A DNA stretch of 64,000 bases from Pseudomonas hormoni (GCF_018502625.1 NZ_CP075566.1:3148001-3212000), one strand, 5' to 3'. Shown: positions 47,254-56,609, counted from the first letter of the stretch. Made by a program: numbers and translations. The notes: a model not told the origin generated them from the sequence alone.

Positions 47254-48990
47254 ATGTACAAACAATCGAGTACTCGATCCGAACTGGCCGACGCACTCTT
47301 TCGCCTTCGTCGCAGTTTCTACTCGCTGGCAGGTTTCAGTGGCGTCATCAACGTCATGATGTTGACGCCAGCCGTTTATATGTTGCAGGTTTATGATCGC
47401 GCCCTGGTCAGTCGAAACGTCACGACGTTGACGATGTTGACCTTTCTGGTGATAGGCCTGTTCCTGCTGATGGCCACGCTGGAAATGTTCCGCACCCGCG
47501 TGCTGATCCGGGTCGGCAACTGCCTGGACATGGACCTCAATCGACGTATTTTCACCGCGGCATTCGAGCGCAACCTGAGCCGCGCCGGCGGTAATCCGGC
47601 CCAGGCCCTGCAGGATCTCGCGCAGGTGCGTCAATTTCTTACCGGCAATAGCCTGTTCGCTTTCTTTGATGCGCCTTGGACGCCGATCTACCTGCTGGTC
47701 GCCTATCTGATCCATCCGCTGCTCGGACTGCTCACGCTGATCGGCTCGATGATTCTGGTGGGTCTGGCTTATCTCACCGAGAAGGCGACGCAAAAGCCGC
47801 TAGCCGAAGCCAATCAAGCCGCCCTCTCCTCCGCCACCTATGCCAACAACAACCTGCGCAACGCCGAGGTCATCGAAGCCATGGGCATGCTGCCGTCGAT
47901 CGGCAAGCGCTGGTACCAAAGCCATTTGCGCATTCTGGAAATGCAGACCCTGGCCTCCGACCGTGCCGCCCTGATCAGCAGCATCGGGCGCTTCGTGCGT
48001 ATCACTTTGCAGTCGCTGATCCTCGGCGCCGGTGCGCTGCTGGCGATCGAAGGCAAGATCACCCCCGGGATGATGATTGCTTGCTCGATCCTCACCGGCC
48101 GCGCGCTGGCCCCGGTGGAACAAGTCATCGCGTCGTGGAAGCAACTGCTCGGTTGCCGTTCGGCCTGGGGCCGGTTGAACGAAATGCTGAACGACTATCC
48201 GCGCCGGCCACCGAGCATGTCGCTGCAGCGGCCGTTGGGCATGCTGGCGGTGGAAAATGTGTATGCCGGTGCCCCCGGCACCAGCAACACGATTCTACGC
48301 GGGGTGAGCTTCAACCTTTCCCCCGGCGAAAGCCTTGGCATTATCGGTCCATCCGCCTCGGGCAAATCCACCCTCGCCCGCCTGTTGGTCGGCGTCTGGC
48401 CGGCACAGGCTGGCAAGGTGCGCCTGGACGGCGCGGACATATTCACCTGGAACAAGGGCGAACTTGGCCCCTGGCTCGGTTATCTGCCACAGGACGTGGA
48501 GCTGTTCGAGGGCACCATCGCCGACAACATTGCGCGCTTTGGCGAGGTCGACAGCGACGCGGTCATCCGCGCCGCCAGGACGACTGGAGTGCACGAGATG
48601 ATCCTGCGTTTCCCGCAGGGTTACGAGACCCGTCTGGGCACCGATGGCAGCCCGCTTTCCGGTGGCCAGAAGCAACGCATCGCCTTGGCCCGCGCGCTGT
48701 ATGGAGACCCCAATCTGATTGTGCTGGATGAGCCGAACGCCAACCTCGACGACGTCGGTGAAAAGGCCTTGGTCGATGCGCTGGCTCAATTAAAAACCCG
48801 CGGCGCCACCGTCATTCTGATTTCCCACCGCCCCAATGTGCTCTGCGCCGTCGATAAGGTGCTGATGCTGCGCGACGGCGGTGTGCAGATGCTCGGCACT
48901 CGCGATGAAGTATTCGCAGAGCTGCGCAAGGCCAGGGTGATGCCGACAGGCGCGTCGACTCCGCTGGCCTCCGTCAAAGCACGGGAGTGA
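47254..48990 (+). CDS. Type I secretion ABC transporter (PrtD/AprD type)
   Basis: A 578-residue fused membrane-ATPase exporter. The N-terminal membrane domain opens RRSFYSLAGFSGVINVMMLT; the ATPase has Walker A GPSASGKSTLARLL, signature LSGGQKQRIALARAL and Walker B LIVLDEPNANLD. No C39-like N-terminal domain, so it belongs to the protease/lipase-exporter group that moves RTX proteins with C-terminal signals. The ATG at 47254 has GAGGGG upstream. First gene of the abc-hlyD-tolC operon divergent from its probable cargo. Confidence 0.92.
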   Translation: MYKQSSTRSELADALFRLRRSFYSLAGFSGVINVMMLTPAVYMLQVYDRALVSRNVTTLTMLTFLVIGLFLLMATLEMFRTRVLIRVGNCLDMDLNRRIFTAAFERNLSRAGGNPAQALQDLAQVRQFLTGNSLFAFFDAPWTPIYLLVAYLIHPLLGLLTLIGSMILVGLAYLTEKATQKPLAEANQAALSSATYANNNLRNAEVIEAMGMLPSIGKRWYQSHLRILEMQTLASDRAALISSIGRFVRITLQSLILGAGALLAIEGKITPGMMIACSILTGRALAPVEQVIASWKQLLGCRSAWGRLNEMLNDYPRRPPSMSLQRPLGMLAVENVYAGAPGTSNTILRGVSFNLSPGESLGIIGPSASGKSTLARLLVGVWPAQAGKVRLDGADIFTWNKGELGPWLGYLPQDVELFEGTIADNIARFGEVDSDAVIRAARTTGVHEMILRFPQGYETRLGTDGSPLSGGQKQRIALARALYGDPNLIVLDEPNANLDDVGEKALVDALAQLKTRGATVILISHRPNVLCAVDKVLMLRDGGVQMLGTRDEVFAELRKARVMPTGASTPLASVKARE

Positions 48991-48996
48991 CCGATC

Positions 48997-50337
48997 ATGC
49001 AAATGAGCCAACACACCGACATGATTCTCACCGACCCCCGGCACGTGGTGGATCTGGACGTCGGCAAACCCATGCGCTGGGGCATGTGGCTGGTGCTCGC
49101 CGGTTTCGGCGGCTTCCTCCTGTGGTCCTGGCTGGCGCCGCTGGATGCCGGCGTGGTAGCGACAGGCACGGTAAAAGTCACCAGCAATCGCAAAGCTGTG
49201 CAGCATCTTAGCGGCGGCACCGTGGAGGCCATTCTTGTTCGCGAAGGCGATGCAGTGAAAAAAGGCCAGGAGGTCGTCCGCCTTGACTCGCTGCGTGCCG
49301 TTGCCGAACAGGGTGCAGTCAGCGCCCAATACATCGTCAGCAAGACGGTGGAAAACCGCCTGGAAGCGGAACGTGACGACCGCGATGTGGTGAACTACGA
49401 TCCCGAATTGTTCAAGCGCTTCGGCAATGACCAGCGCCTGTTGGCCGCCATGGATCTGCAACAACGCCTGCTGGACACCCGGCGCGCCGGCCTCGCGGGC
49501 GAAATCAGCATCCTGCAGGAAAACCTCGCGGCGTCGGCGGTGCAACTCAAGGGCCTGCAACAGGTCTATGGCGCCCGCGCCTCGCAGATCAACTTCCTCA
49601 ACCAGGAACTTAAAGGCACCCGCGTGCTGGCGGCCGAAGGCTATGTGCCGCGCAACCGCCTGCTTGAGCTGGAGCGCAGCAATGCCGACCTCTCCGCCGG
49701 CCAGGCCGAGAACCTCAATAACATCGCTCGCGTGCGCAGCCAGACTACCGAAATCAAGCTGCGCATCCTGCAGCGCCAGCACGATTACCTGAAGGAAGTC
49801 GAATCGCAGCTCACCGACACCGCCAAGGAAAACACCACCCTGGCCGACCGCTTGCGTGCGCTGGACTATGAAGTGACCCACACGGTGATTCGATCGCCCA
49901 TCGATGGCATGGTCCAGTCCCTGGCCATTGCTACCGTTGGCGGGATCATTCAGCCCGGCTTCAAGATCATGGAAATCGTGCCGGACAACGAACCGCTGCA
50001 GGTCGACGCGATGATTCCCGTGCAGGCCATCGACAAGATGGTCCCCGGCCTGGCCGTGGACATTGCCTTCCCGGCCTTCAACCATGCCAAGACGCCCAAC
50101 ATCCCCGGCCGCGTGAAGACCGTCTCCGCCGACCGCCTGCTCGACGAGGAAAGCAAGCAACCGTTCTATCTGGCTCAGGTAGAAGTCACGCCCGATGGCA
50201 TGAGCCTTCTTGGCAGCAATCACATTCGTCCCGGCATGCCCGCCAGCGTCACCATCAAGACTGGCGAGCGCAACATGATGAGCTATCTTCTCAAACCAAT
50301 GCTCGAACGTGTCGACAGCTCCTTCAAGGAACAATGA
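48997..50337 (+). CDS. Type I secretion membrane-fusion protein (HlyD/PrtE type)
   Basis: A 446-residue periplasmic adaptor. One N-terminal membrane anchor (MWLVLAGFGGFLLWSWLAPL) is followed by a lipoyl-like strand region (VQHLSGGTVEAILVREGDAV), a long coiled coil (about residues 100-290) and the RSPIDGMVQSLAIATVGG beta domain. It bridges the inner-membrane exporter and the outer-membrane channel. Starts six bases after the ABC gene. Confidence 0.92.
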   Translation: MQMSQHTDMILTDPRHVVDLDVGKPMRWGMWLVLAGFGGFLLWSWLAPLDAGVVATGTVKVTSNRKAVQHLSGGTVEAILVREGDAVKKGQEVVRLDSLRAVAEQGAVSAQYIVSKTVENRLEAERDDRDVVNYDPELFKRFGNDQRLLAAMDLQQRLLDTRRAGLAGEISILQENLAASAVQLKGLQQVYGARASQINFLNQELKGTRVLAAEGYVPRNRLLELERSNADLSAGQAENLNNIARVRSQTTEIKLRILQRQHDYLKEVESQLTDTAKENTTLADRLRALDYEVTHTVIRSPIDGMVQSLAIATVGGIIQPGFKIMEIVPDNEPLQVDAMIPVQAIDKMVPGLAVDIAFPAFNHAKTPNIPGRVKTVSADRLLDEESKQPFYLAQVEVTPDGMSLLGSNHIRPGMPASVTIKTGERNMMSYLLKPMLERVDSSFKEQ

Positions 50338-50338
50338 A

Positions 50339-51667
50339 ATGGATCGTCATTGCCTGTGCTTCTGCCTGTTAGCGCTATCCCTCCCGGCCGGCGCCATGGA
50401 CCTCAAACAAGCCTGGGATCTGTTGCAATACCAAGGCCCCGTCTACCGCGCCGCCGTGCATGAAAAAGAGGCCGGCCTGGAAAACCGCGCCATCGGCCAG
50501 GCCGGTCTGCTACCGCAGATCAGTGCCTCGGCCTACGACAACAAGGTCAATGGCAGCCAGCGCCAGAGCGGTGTCGAAAGAGATCTCGACTACGACTCCA
50601 AGGGCGCTAACGTGCGCTTGCGCCAGCCGCTGTTCAACAAACAGAAAATGGCCGAGTACCGCCAGGGCAAACAGCGTGCCGACTACAGCGTCGCAGTGTT
50701 CGATGCCAAGAGTCAGGACGCCGCGGTGCGCCTCGCCGAAAGCTATTTCGACGTGCTGTTGGCCAGTGAAACCATCGTCCTGGCCAAGTCCAAGCTGAGC
50801 GCCTTTGATGAACAGCTCGCCTCGGCGAAACGGCGCATGGAGCTGGGGGCCGGCACCGTCACCGACATCGACGAGTCGGTCGCTCGCCGCGACCTCTCCG
50901 AAGCCGAACTGATCGAAGCGCAGGACAACCTGATCAATGCGCGCCGCAAGCTTGAGGAATACATCGGAGAAACCCCCGAATCGCTGACCACGTTGCGTCC
51001 GAGCTTCGATACGCCACCGTTGCTACCGAGCAACCTGCAAGACTGGTTGGTCAAGGCTCAGACCGATAGCCCGCTGATCCATGCGCGCCGTCACAGCAGC
51101 GACCTCGCTGAAGAAGAAGTGAAGCGCGCCAGGGCGGGTCACTGGCCGACACTGGATTTCGTTGCCGGCTACACCGCGGGCGAGAGCCAATCAATCTCCG
51201 AGCTGAATCAACGCAACCACTACGCCTCAATCGGGCTGGAGGTCAATTTCCCGCTGTACAACGGTGGCGGTACCAGCGCACTGACACGCCAGGCCAGTGC
51301 CAATAGTTCCAAGGCCCTGGACGAACTCGACGCCACGCGACAGGAAGTCATCTCCGGAACCACCCGCGAGTATGCCGGCGTACAGAGCGGCGCCAAACGT
51401 ATTCACGCACTGGAGCGGGCCGTGGAGTCCAACGAACGCTCACTGACTTCGACACGCAAGGGTTTCAAGGAAGGAGGCACCAGCACCAACTCGGACGTCC
51501 TCAATGCCGAAGAGCTGCTCTTTGTTGCGCGCCACGACCTGTTCGAGGCGAAGCTGCGGTACTTGATGTCGCGCCTGCGCCTGGCCTCTTCGGTAGGCAG
51601 TCTGGGCGACGACGACATCGACCACATCAACAACTACCTCGGCCCGGAACTGTTGGTCACCAACTGA
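50339..51667 (+). CDS. Type I secretion outer-membrane channel (TolC family)
   Basis: A 442-residue outer-membrane channel protein with a signal peptide (MDRHCLCFCLLALSLPAGAM) and the TolC-type helical halves (AVRLAESYFDVLLASETIVL; a second-half copy with EGGTSTNSDVLNAEELLFVA). Begins one base after the hlyD stop, so the three genes form a single operon. A REPIN follows instead of an obvious terminator. Confidence 0.9.
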   Translation: MDRHCLCFCLLALSLPAGAMDLKQAWDLLQYQGPVYRAAVHEKEAGLENRAIGQAGLLPQISASAYDNKVNGSQRQSGVERDLDYDSKGANVRLRQPLFNKQKMAEYRQGKQRADYSVAVFDAKSQDAAVRLAESYFDVLLASETIVLAKSKLSAFDEQLASAKRRMELGAGTVTDIDESVARRDLSEAELIEAQDNLINARRKLEEYIGETPESLTTLRPSFDTPPLLPSNLQDWLVKAQTDSPLIHARRHSSDLAEEEVKRARAGHWPTLDFVAGYTAGESQSISELNQRNHYASIGLEVNFPLYNGGGTSALTRQASANSSKALDELDATRQEVISGTTREYAGVQSGAKRIHALERAVESNERSLTSTRKGFKEGGTSTNSDVLNAEELLFVARHDLFEAKLRYLMSRLRLASSVGSLGDDDIDHINNYLGPELLVTN

Positions 51668-52065
51668 CGTTCACCTGCGCAAAACCACTGTGAGAGCGAC
51701 CCTTTGTGGCGAGGGAGCTTGCTCCCGCTGGGTCGCGAAGCGGCCCTAAAAGTTTTGCGACTGCTTCGCCCGGACGCGGATCGGCCGGCGGGAGCAAGCT
51801 CCCTCGCCACAAAAGCTCGCTCCCACAGGGGTTGGCGGTGTTTTTACAGCGCGTTGGAGCACGACTGTCCCGTGCTCACTCGTTCAAGTCCTTGATCAGG
51901 TAGTTGTCGACAACTTGCGCAATGCCCGTCAATGCAGTCCGTAGCAGCTCCGGTTCGGTGCGCCGGCCGCGAACACAGACGCAGCCACTCGCAGCCCCTA
52001 AAGGTATTGACTGTCCAGCCGATTCAAATGGCCTGGATACCGGTCGCACCAAGGAGCTGTTTGCT
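51668..52065. other. Gene-free stretch with REPIN
   Basis: A REPIN lies at 51704-51814. The remaining bases up to the lipoprotein start show no gene; an open frame from 51904 lacks features and is read only from the GTG at 52066. Confidence 0.5.
51704..51814. repeat. REPIN
   Basis: TTTGTGGCGAGGGAGCTTGC and its inverted complement GCAAGCTCCCTCGCCACAAA enclose about 70 bases, right after the type I secretion operon. Confidence 0.85.
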
Positions 52066-53442
52066 GTGAGTATTTTATTTCGCCTGACGGGTGCTGTTTT
52101 CACTGTGGCCCTGACGGGTTGTGCCCTGCAAGGCAACGGGATGGCCGATTACTATAAGCGTAAGGCTGCCGAGCGCCAGGTACAGAATCAAGCCATGGCG
52201 ACCCGTGTACAAGCCCGGCCGCTGCCGTTGGATACCACGATCAAACTGGGCAAAACGCTCCTGTTGACGATTGATCTACCGGCTGAAGGCACCGAGCCAG
52301 CCACCCAGGCCCGGCTTTTCGCTAGCTGCGACTCTTCGAAAGTATCCATGGATTATCGAAGCGGCAAGGACTGGAGCGATCCTTATGTCCTGCCAGAAGA
52401 TCCAGCGCGGAACATGCCCCGGCAGATGTGCCAAGCGGTCCGGGACAGCGCCTGGAAGCAGTTGCCCGGCGACAGCGAAGACGTTGTGTTACTGGACCCG
52501 GGCACCCTGGGCATGGAGAACTCCCGACGCTCGATATGGGCGGGCATCGACTATGGCCGCACCCGCGTGGATGAAAGCGAAGGCGAGTCCTATGACAGCC
52601 AGTTTGAGCGTGTCGAGTTCGACTGTTCTACTCGCCAGGCCAGCACCCGCCTGGTTTATCGTATCGGCGATAAGGGTCTGCTACCGCCGCCCCTTCAGCC
52701 GCTTGACAGTGCATTGGACAAAGAACAACGCGCCCGGCTGATTGGCACTGTGTGCGCAGAACCCGCCAACCTGGCGCAACTCACCACGCTGGTTATCCGG
52801 AAAAAACTACCGCCGAACTTGCTGACGCCAGAGCTTCCGGCACCACTGCTGGCACAGCTCAGCGCACTGCCTCAGGGACGACCGGCCCACACGCTCAGCC
52901 ACTTGCAATTCACCTACAACGCCGCCTCCCCGCTGGTGCCGAGCGCTGTAGTCTACGACCGTCCAATGGACGTGTATCTGCAACCGGGCCCGGCCCATGG
53001 AATCTGGCGCGAGCAGGCGACGGGGGTGCTGGGCAACGAACGTGTGACCTTGCGCTGGCGCGGGCTGATCGAACTGGCCGCGACAAGCCGCACTCAGCTC
53101 GCCGGCAAAACCGACCAGCGAAGCTTGCTCACCCGCATCGACCTGGAGGGCGATTGGCAAAACGTGAAACCCGGGAGTGCTATCGCCTACAGCAAAAACT
53201 TTACTGAAAGCACTGGCAAACCTTTCGTGCAGAAATTTGAGTGTTCGGTGGGTGAATCCTTGCCGGCCACACAAACAGTTGCCTCGCTGCAGGGGATGGC
53301 GCGCAAGGTGACATGCGCCACCAATAGCGCGCTGAAGACCAGTAATGTGTACCTCTATCTGGAGGCCTATGACCTGTTCGTGGAAACCACCGACTCCTCA
53401 ACGCTCATGGTTCAGGTCAACACACTCAGGGCGGCAGAGTAG
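52066..53442 (+). CDS. Predicted outer-membrane or periplasmic lipoprotein of unknown function
   Basis: A 458-residue protein beginning at GTG 52066 with GGAG ten bases upstream and a clean lipoprotein signal: SILFRLTGAVFTVALTGCAL, with the LTGC lipobox. The mature part is beta-rich with no motif I recognise; recurring features are the segments DVVLLDPGTLGMENSRRSIW and PASTRLVYRIGDKG-like strands. The longer upstream frame would place the lipobox too far inside. Being the next gene after the type I secretion operon it may serve that system, but no direct evidence links them. Confidence 0.68.
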   Translation: MSILFRLTGAVFTVALTGCALQGNGMADYYKRKAAERQVQNQAMATRVQARPLPLDTTIKLGKTLLLTIDLPAEGTEPATQARLFASCDSSKVSMDYRSGKDWSDPYVLPEDPARNMPRQMCQAVRDSAWKQLPGDSEDVVLLDPGTLGMENSRRSIWAGIDYGRTRVDESEGESYDSQFERVEFDCSTRQASTRLVYRIGDKGLLPPPLQPLDSALDKEQRARLIGTVCAEPANLAQLTTLVIRKKLPPNLLTPELPAPLLAQLSALPQGRPAHTLSHLQFTYNAASPLVPSAVVYDRPMDVYLQPGPAHGIWREQATGVLGNERVTLRWRGLIELAATSRTQLAGKTDQRSLLTRIDLEGDWQNVKPGSAIAYSKNFTESTGKPFVQKFECSVGESLPATQTVASLQGMARKVTCATNSALKTSNVYLYLEAYDLFVETTDSSTLMVQVNTLRAAE

Positions 53443-53635
53443 CGCGCAATTGCGGGCGGACACTTTTGTGATCCGCCTCATCGGCACCGCTCTGAAATCT
53501 TTTAAATTTCGGAGCTGAAGTGGCCGTTGGATTGAGCAGTCGGTCGTGTCCGCACAAGCTGCTTTCGGCCATAAGCAGCCGGTTGCAACACCGGGCCCAA
53601 ACCGAGGTTCGCACATGCCCGCTTTGGATGTTCGT

Positions 53636-54079
53636 CTATCCGGTAATGCTCCCATCTACCAACGCTTGGATTTCCGCAAAGACTTCTGGAGTCAAGTCGG
53701 CAGGAACTCCCCAATAATCAAATATCCCGCCATCTTCTCGATGCTGGCCGCAGGTCACGAAAACACCCGTTCCATATCGCTGTTTCAGGCGCGTGGCCAA
53801 CCAGCCTACGAATCCGCTGTTATCCGCGCCGAGAGGAAAGTGGAAACGGAACACCCCAAACAGTTCCTGTGTCACGTCATCACAGGGAACCAACTGACTC
53901 CAAACGACATCATCTCGGATTAGCGCCAGTGCGTCAGAGTTCGCCGCTTCTGGAAACGATGACAACGGAAACTCTAGAAAAGCGAATGTGCCCGGATAGA
54001 ATCTGACGCGCGCCTGAGTGGTCACGCGCAAGAGTCGACGCTCCGTATCTCCAGCAGTTTCATGCGAGACGTTTACCAT
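53636..54079 (-). CDS. Hypothetical protein (DUF6196-like?)
   Basis: A 147-residue soluble protein starting MVNVSHETAGDTERRLLRVT, with GGAG upstream of the ATG at 54079. It contains YPGTFAFLEFPLSSFPEAAN and NSGFVGWLATRLKQRYGTGV. I associate this pattern with a domain of unknown function common in pseudomonads (DUF6196) but could not confirm. Divergent from a LysR regulator that may control it. Confidence 0.6.
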   Translation of the reverse strand: MVNVSHETAGDTERRLLRVTTQARVRFYPGTFAFLEFPLSSFPEAANSDALALIRDDVVWSQLVPCDDVTQELFGVFRFHFPLGADNSGFVGWLATRLKQRYGTGVFVTCGQHREDGGIFDYWGVPADLTPEVFAEIQALVDGSITG

Positions 54080-54148
54080 TTCATGCTCTCCAGTTTCATG
54101 TAGGCGCAACGCGCTCACTTGATTGACACAAGCGATATTAAACATGCG

Positions 54149-54200
54149 TATCTTCAAGATAAATGATACAAATAGAAGAACATTGACAACTATTGGTTGT
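54149..54200. promoter_or_regulatory. Two palindromes between the divergent 53636 and 54205 genes
   Basis: TATCTTCAAGATA (54149-54161) is a perfect T-N11-A dyad and ACAACTATTGGTTGT (54186-54200) is a second one ending four bases before the LysR ATG. Position and form suggest the regulatory and activation sites of the LysR protein. Confidence 0.55.
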
Positions 54201-54204
54201 AGAT

Positions 54205-55122
54205 ATGGACAAACTGAAAAGCATGGCCGCTTTCGTCGCGGCGGCAGAATCAGACTCTTTTTCCGCAGCTGCTGTCACGTTGGGTGTCACCCCTCAACTG
54301 ATAGCAAAACATGTGAGCAACCTAGAGTCTCAGTTAGGCCTCAAGTTGATTACCAGAACCACTCGCCGCCAAAGCCTCACGGCCGTGGGTACTGAATACT
54401 ATTCTCGCTGTAAGGCCATCCTGAGCGACATCGACGCCGCCGATGCTTTGGCGTTGGCCGCTACCTCCACGCCGCGCGGCAAAATCAGGATCAGCGCTCC
54501 GTATAACTACGGTTCTCATCGCTTAATCCCCTTCCTGACCCAATACCTGACACGCTACCCCGAAACTGAAATCGAGCTAGAACTGACGGATCGATTTGTG
54601 AATATCGTCGAAGAAGGATTTGAAGTCGTCTTCCGCCTAGGCAAGACACAATTGGCGGATAGCGCAGCGTTGGTTCAGCGTGGCTTAAAATCCTTCAGAA
54701 TGCTTGCCTGCGCCTCCCCCGCTTATCTTTCACGTAGAGGCTTCCCGACACATCCTCAACAGCTCGTGGATCATGATTGTCTGGGTTACCTGTTTTCGGA
54801 TCGAATGACGGACAAGACCTGGCAATTCACCAAGGATAAGAAAACGTTCAGCGTGCCGATTGTGAGTCGCTTGAAGGTCAATAACACGATTGCCAAACTC
54901 AACGCTGCACTTTCTGATTTCGGTATCACGCTTTGCGTGGAGGATGTACTGATGCCCTATGTTCAGCGAGGGGAGTTGGTTGTCCTGTTCGACGATTTTG
55001 AGGGGCCTTCCTATCCCGTTAACCTGATTTACTCCGCCGACCGTCGTCCTTCTGCAAAACTTAGACTCTTTATTGACGAGGTTATCCAGACGTTAGGTGC
55101 ACCCACAAGCTTCGGCAGCTGA
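54205..55122 (+). CDS. LysR-family transcriptional regulator
   Basis: A 305-residue LysR protein: helix-turn-helix DSFSAAAVTLGVTPQLIAKH and effector domain with YPETEIELELTDRFVNIVEE. Its base composition is less GC-rich than that of the neighbours (many A/T third positions), which could mean horizontal acquisition. I use ATG 54205; a TTG at 54193 also lies in frame. Two LysR-type dyads precede it. The divergent hypothetical gene is the only visible candidate target. Confidence 0.87.
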   Translation: MDKLKSMAAFVAAAESDSFSAAAVTLGVTPQLIAKHVSNLESQLGLKLITRTTRRQSLTAVGTEYYSRCKAILSDIDAADALALAATSTPRGKIRISAPYNYGSHRLIPFLTQYLTRYPETEIELELTDRFVNIVEEGFEVVFRLGKTQLADSAALVQRGLKSFRMLACASPAYLSRRGFPTHPQQLVDHDCLGYLFSDRMTDKTWQFTKDKKTFSVPIVSRLKVNNTIAKLNAALSDFGITLCVEDVLMPYVQRGELVVLFDDFEGPSYPVNLIYSADRRPSAKLRLFIDEVIQTLGAPTSFGS

Positions 55123-55548
55123 ATCGCCGCAGTCCATTGCAATCAATGTTGTTCGGGTGAGCCAGTCCGGATGACAGAGTGCTGTCCGCTTTGGGTCCAA
55201 GCTGACCTTGCAACCCACGCGCAGATAAATGAGCTGCTCATCTTTATCACTACGACGGATACAAAGCGGCCCTGGAAGAGGCCAAAAAATAGGCCTGAAC
55301 AAAAAATGGATTGATGAGGGAAAAGAGCATGAAGACGACTAAGGCATACATCAGCGATGTTTTATCAGAGGTCGAATTAGTCGCTTGATGAGGTTTTCTT
55401 GTGCAGAAGGGCAGACGGCGTGTGGCAGCCAGTCGAGCGTGGCGCGAAGGGAACGACTTCACTCGGTCGCTTTTTACCAGATACGACTGACCGCTTTGGG
55501 TCGATTGCAGCCCTTGGCCAGAGGCAGCAATCGGCCGTTATAGACAAC
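55123..55548. other. Gene-free stretch with a dispersed-repeat copy and a coding relic
   Basis: On the plus strand YHYDGYKAALEEAKK followed by a stop at 55291 looks like the C-terminus of a lost gene. CTGTCCGCTTTGGGTCCAAG (55171-55190) and GACCGCTTTGGGTCGATTGC (55488-55507) are copies of the dispersed repeat. No intact gene. Confidence 0.4.
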
Positions 55549-55944
55549 TTATTTGATTATCGCCCAGCCTTTGCCGTTTTGAGCATTCGCTTCCTTTCCG
55601 GTCATACAGCTCAGAACCTGCATACGTTTCATGCTTTGCAGCGTTTGAGGTGTAATGCTCTGCCCGTAGATGGCCCCAAGTTTTGCACTGTTCGCCAGCG
55701 CTTCTTCATAGCGCTTTTGAGCTAGCATTTCGCAACCATCGATATCCGCTTTAAAGCTGATGGTTTGTGCCGGCAGGGAAATTCCCGGTTTGTCGAAGCG
55801 AGTGTCTCCATAACGCCGCTGTGAATAATCGATGTTGGCAGATACGGCAGTCGTAGGAGTCGCCGGAGCCGTCGGGGTCGAGCAACCTGTCAGGGTCGTG
55901 ATCAGAACAGCTGCCAGACAGGTGAACGGTAGAGAGTGCGGCAC
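55549..55944 (-). CDS. Small predicted lipoprotein
   Basis: A 131-residue protein. I take GTG 55944 as start because AAGGAGG lies four bases before it; the lipoprotein signal is then PHSLPFTCLAAVLITTLTGC with the LTGC lipobox. The mature part is Pro/Thr-rich at first and then has IDGCEMLAQKRYEEALANSA. It is probably a lipid-anchored envelope protein of unknown role. ATG 55968 or an upstream start would disturb the signal. Confidence 0.65.
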   Translation of the reverse strand: MPHSLPFTCLAAVLITTLTGCSTPTAPATPTTAVSANIDYSQRRYGDTRFDKPGISLPAQTISFKADIDGCEMLAQKRYEEALANSAKLGAIYGQSITPQTLQSMKRMQVLSCMTGKEANAQNGKGWAIIK

Positions 55945-56078
55945 AGAGCCTCCTTGAAGATTTCCCATCACAAAGAACGGTGATAGTTGAATCATTACGT
56001 CGGCAACTCTGGCGCGTTCTTGAGCGTGACCGGTTGAATCCACAGCCAAAAGCGGACAGTCGACCCCAAGGTAATGCG

Positions 56079-56558
56079 ATGAAGCGAAAAGCAAGAATGA
56101 CTGCACTTCTGGCCAGTAAAGCAGCCGCCCAGCCCGTGCCTGGCTGGACGTTTGACCCTGATCGCATGATCCGAATACCCGATTGTCATTCGATCATCGA
56201 AGTACTTCGCCACATCAAACATGGTGGGCCAGAATGGGCGCATCGTAACGTCGCCATGTGCTTTCCCGGCCCATCGAATGCTTGGGCTCTGGTGTACTCA
56301 CTTCAGAACGACAGCGCCCCATACTTTGACTTCATGTACACCCACAAAGAGCCGCCTCAGGAAGCCCTGTCCGCACTGCTAGCGAAGTACCCACAATGCA
56401 CCGTTATCGATTGGTCACTCGGACGCCTGGCCTGCATCAGGGCACAGGGTGTGAATGTTGAGACGCTCGCGGAAATTATCCGGGATGTCGCTGAAGCTGC
56501 TTGGGATGAGCGCGTCACGGTCATCGATGCTTCGTACGAAAAAATGGGTAGAGCGTGA
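56079..56558 (+). CDS. Hypothetical protein
   Basis: A 159-residue soluble protein, start at ATG 56079 with AAGG upstream. It contains HGGPEWAHRNVAMCFPGPSN and PQCTVIDWSLGRLACIRAQG. I do not recognise it. It lies between two copies of the sequence GGACAGTCGA (56054-56063 and 56568-56577), which belong to the dispersed degenerate repeat. Confidence 0.55.
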   Translation: MKRKARMTALLASKAAAQPVPGWTFDPDRMIRIPDCHSIIEVLRHIKHGGPEWAHRNVAMCFPGPSNAWALVYSLQNDSAPYFDFMYTHKEPPQEALSALLAKYPQCTVIDWSLGRLACIRAQGVNVETLAEIIRDVAEAAWDERVTVIDASYEKMGRA

Positions 56559-56609
56559 CCCAGAGTGGACAGTCGAGTTGAGCTCCCGAAGCACTCACCC
56601 GAGCCGCCA

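Noticed and set aside
48790..50334. Minus-strand open frame of 514 codons over the hlyD gene
   Set aside because: Complement of the coiled-coil adaptor gene, which has full domain support in the plus direction.
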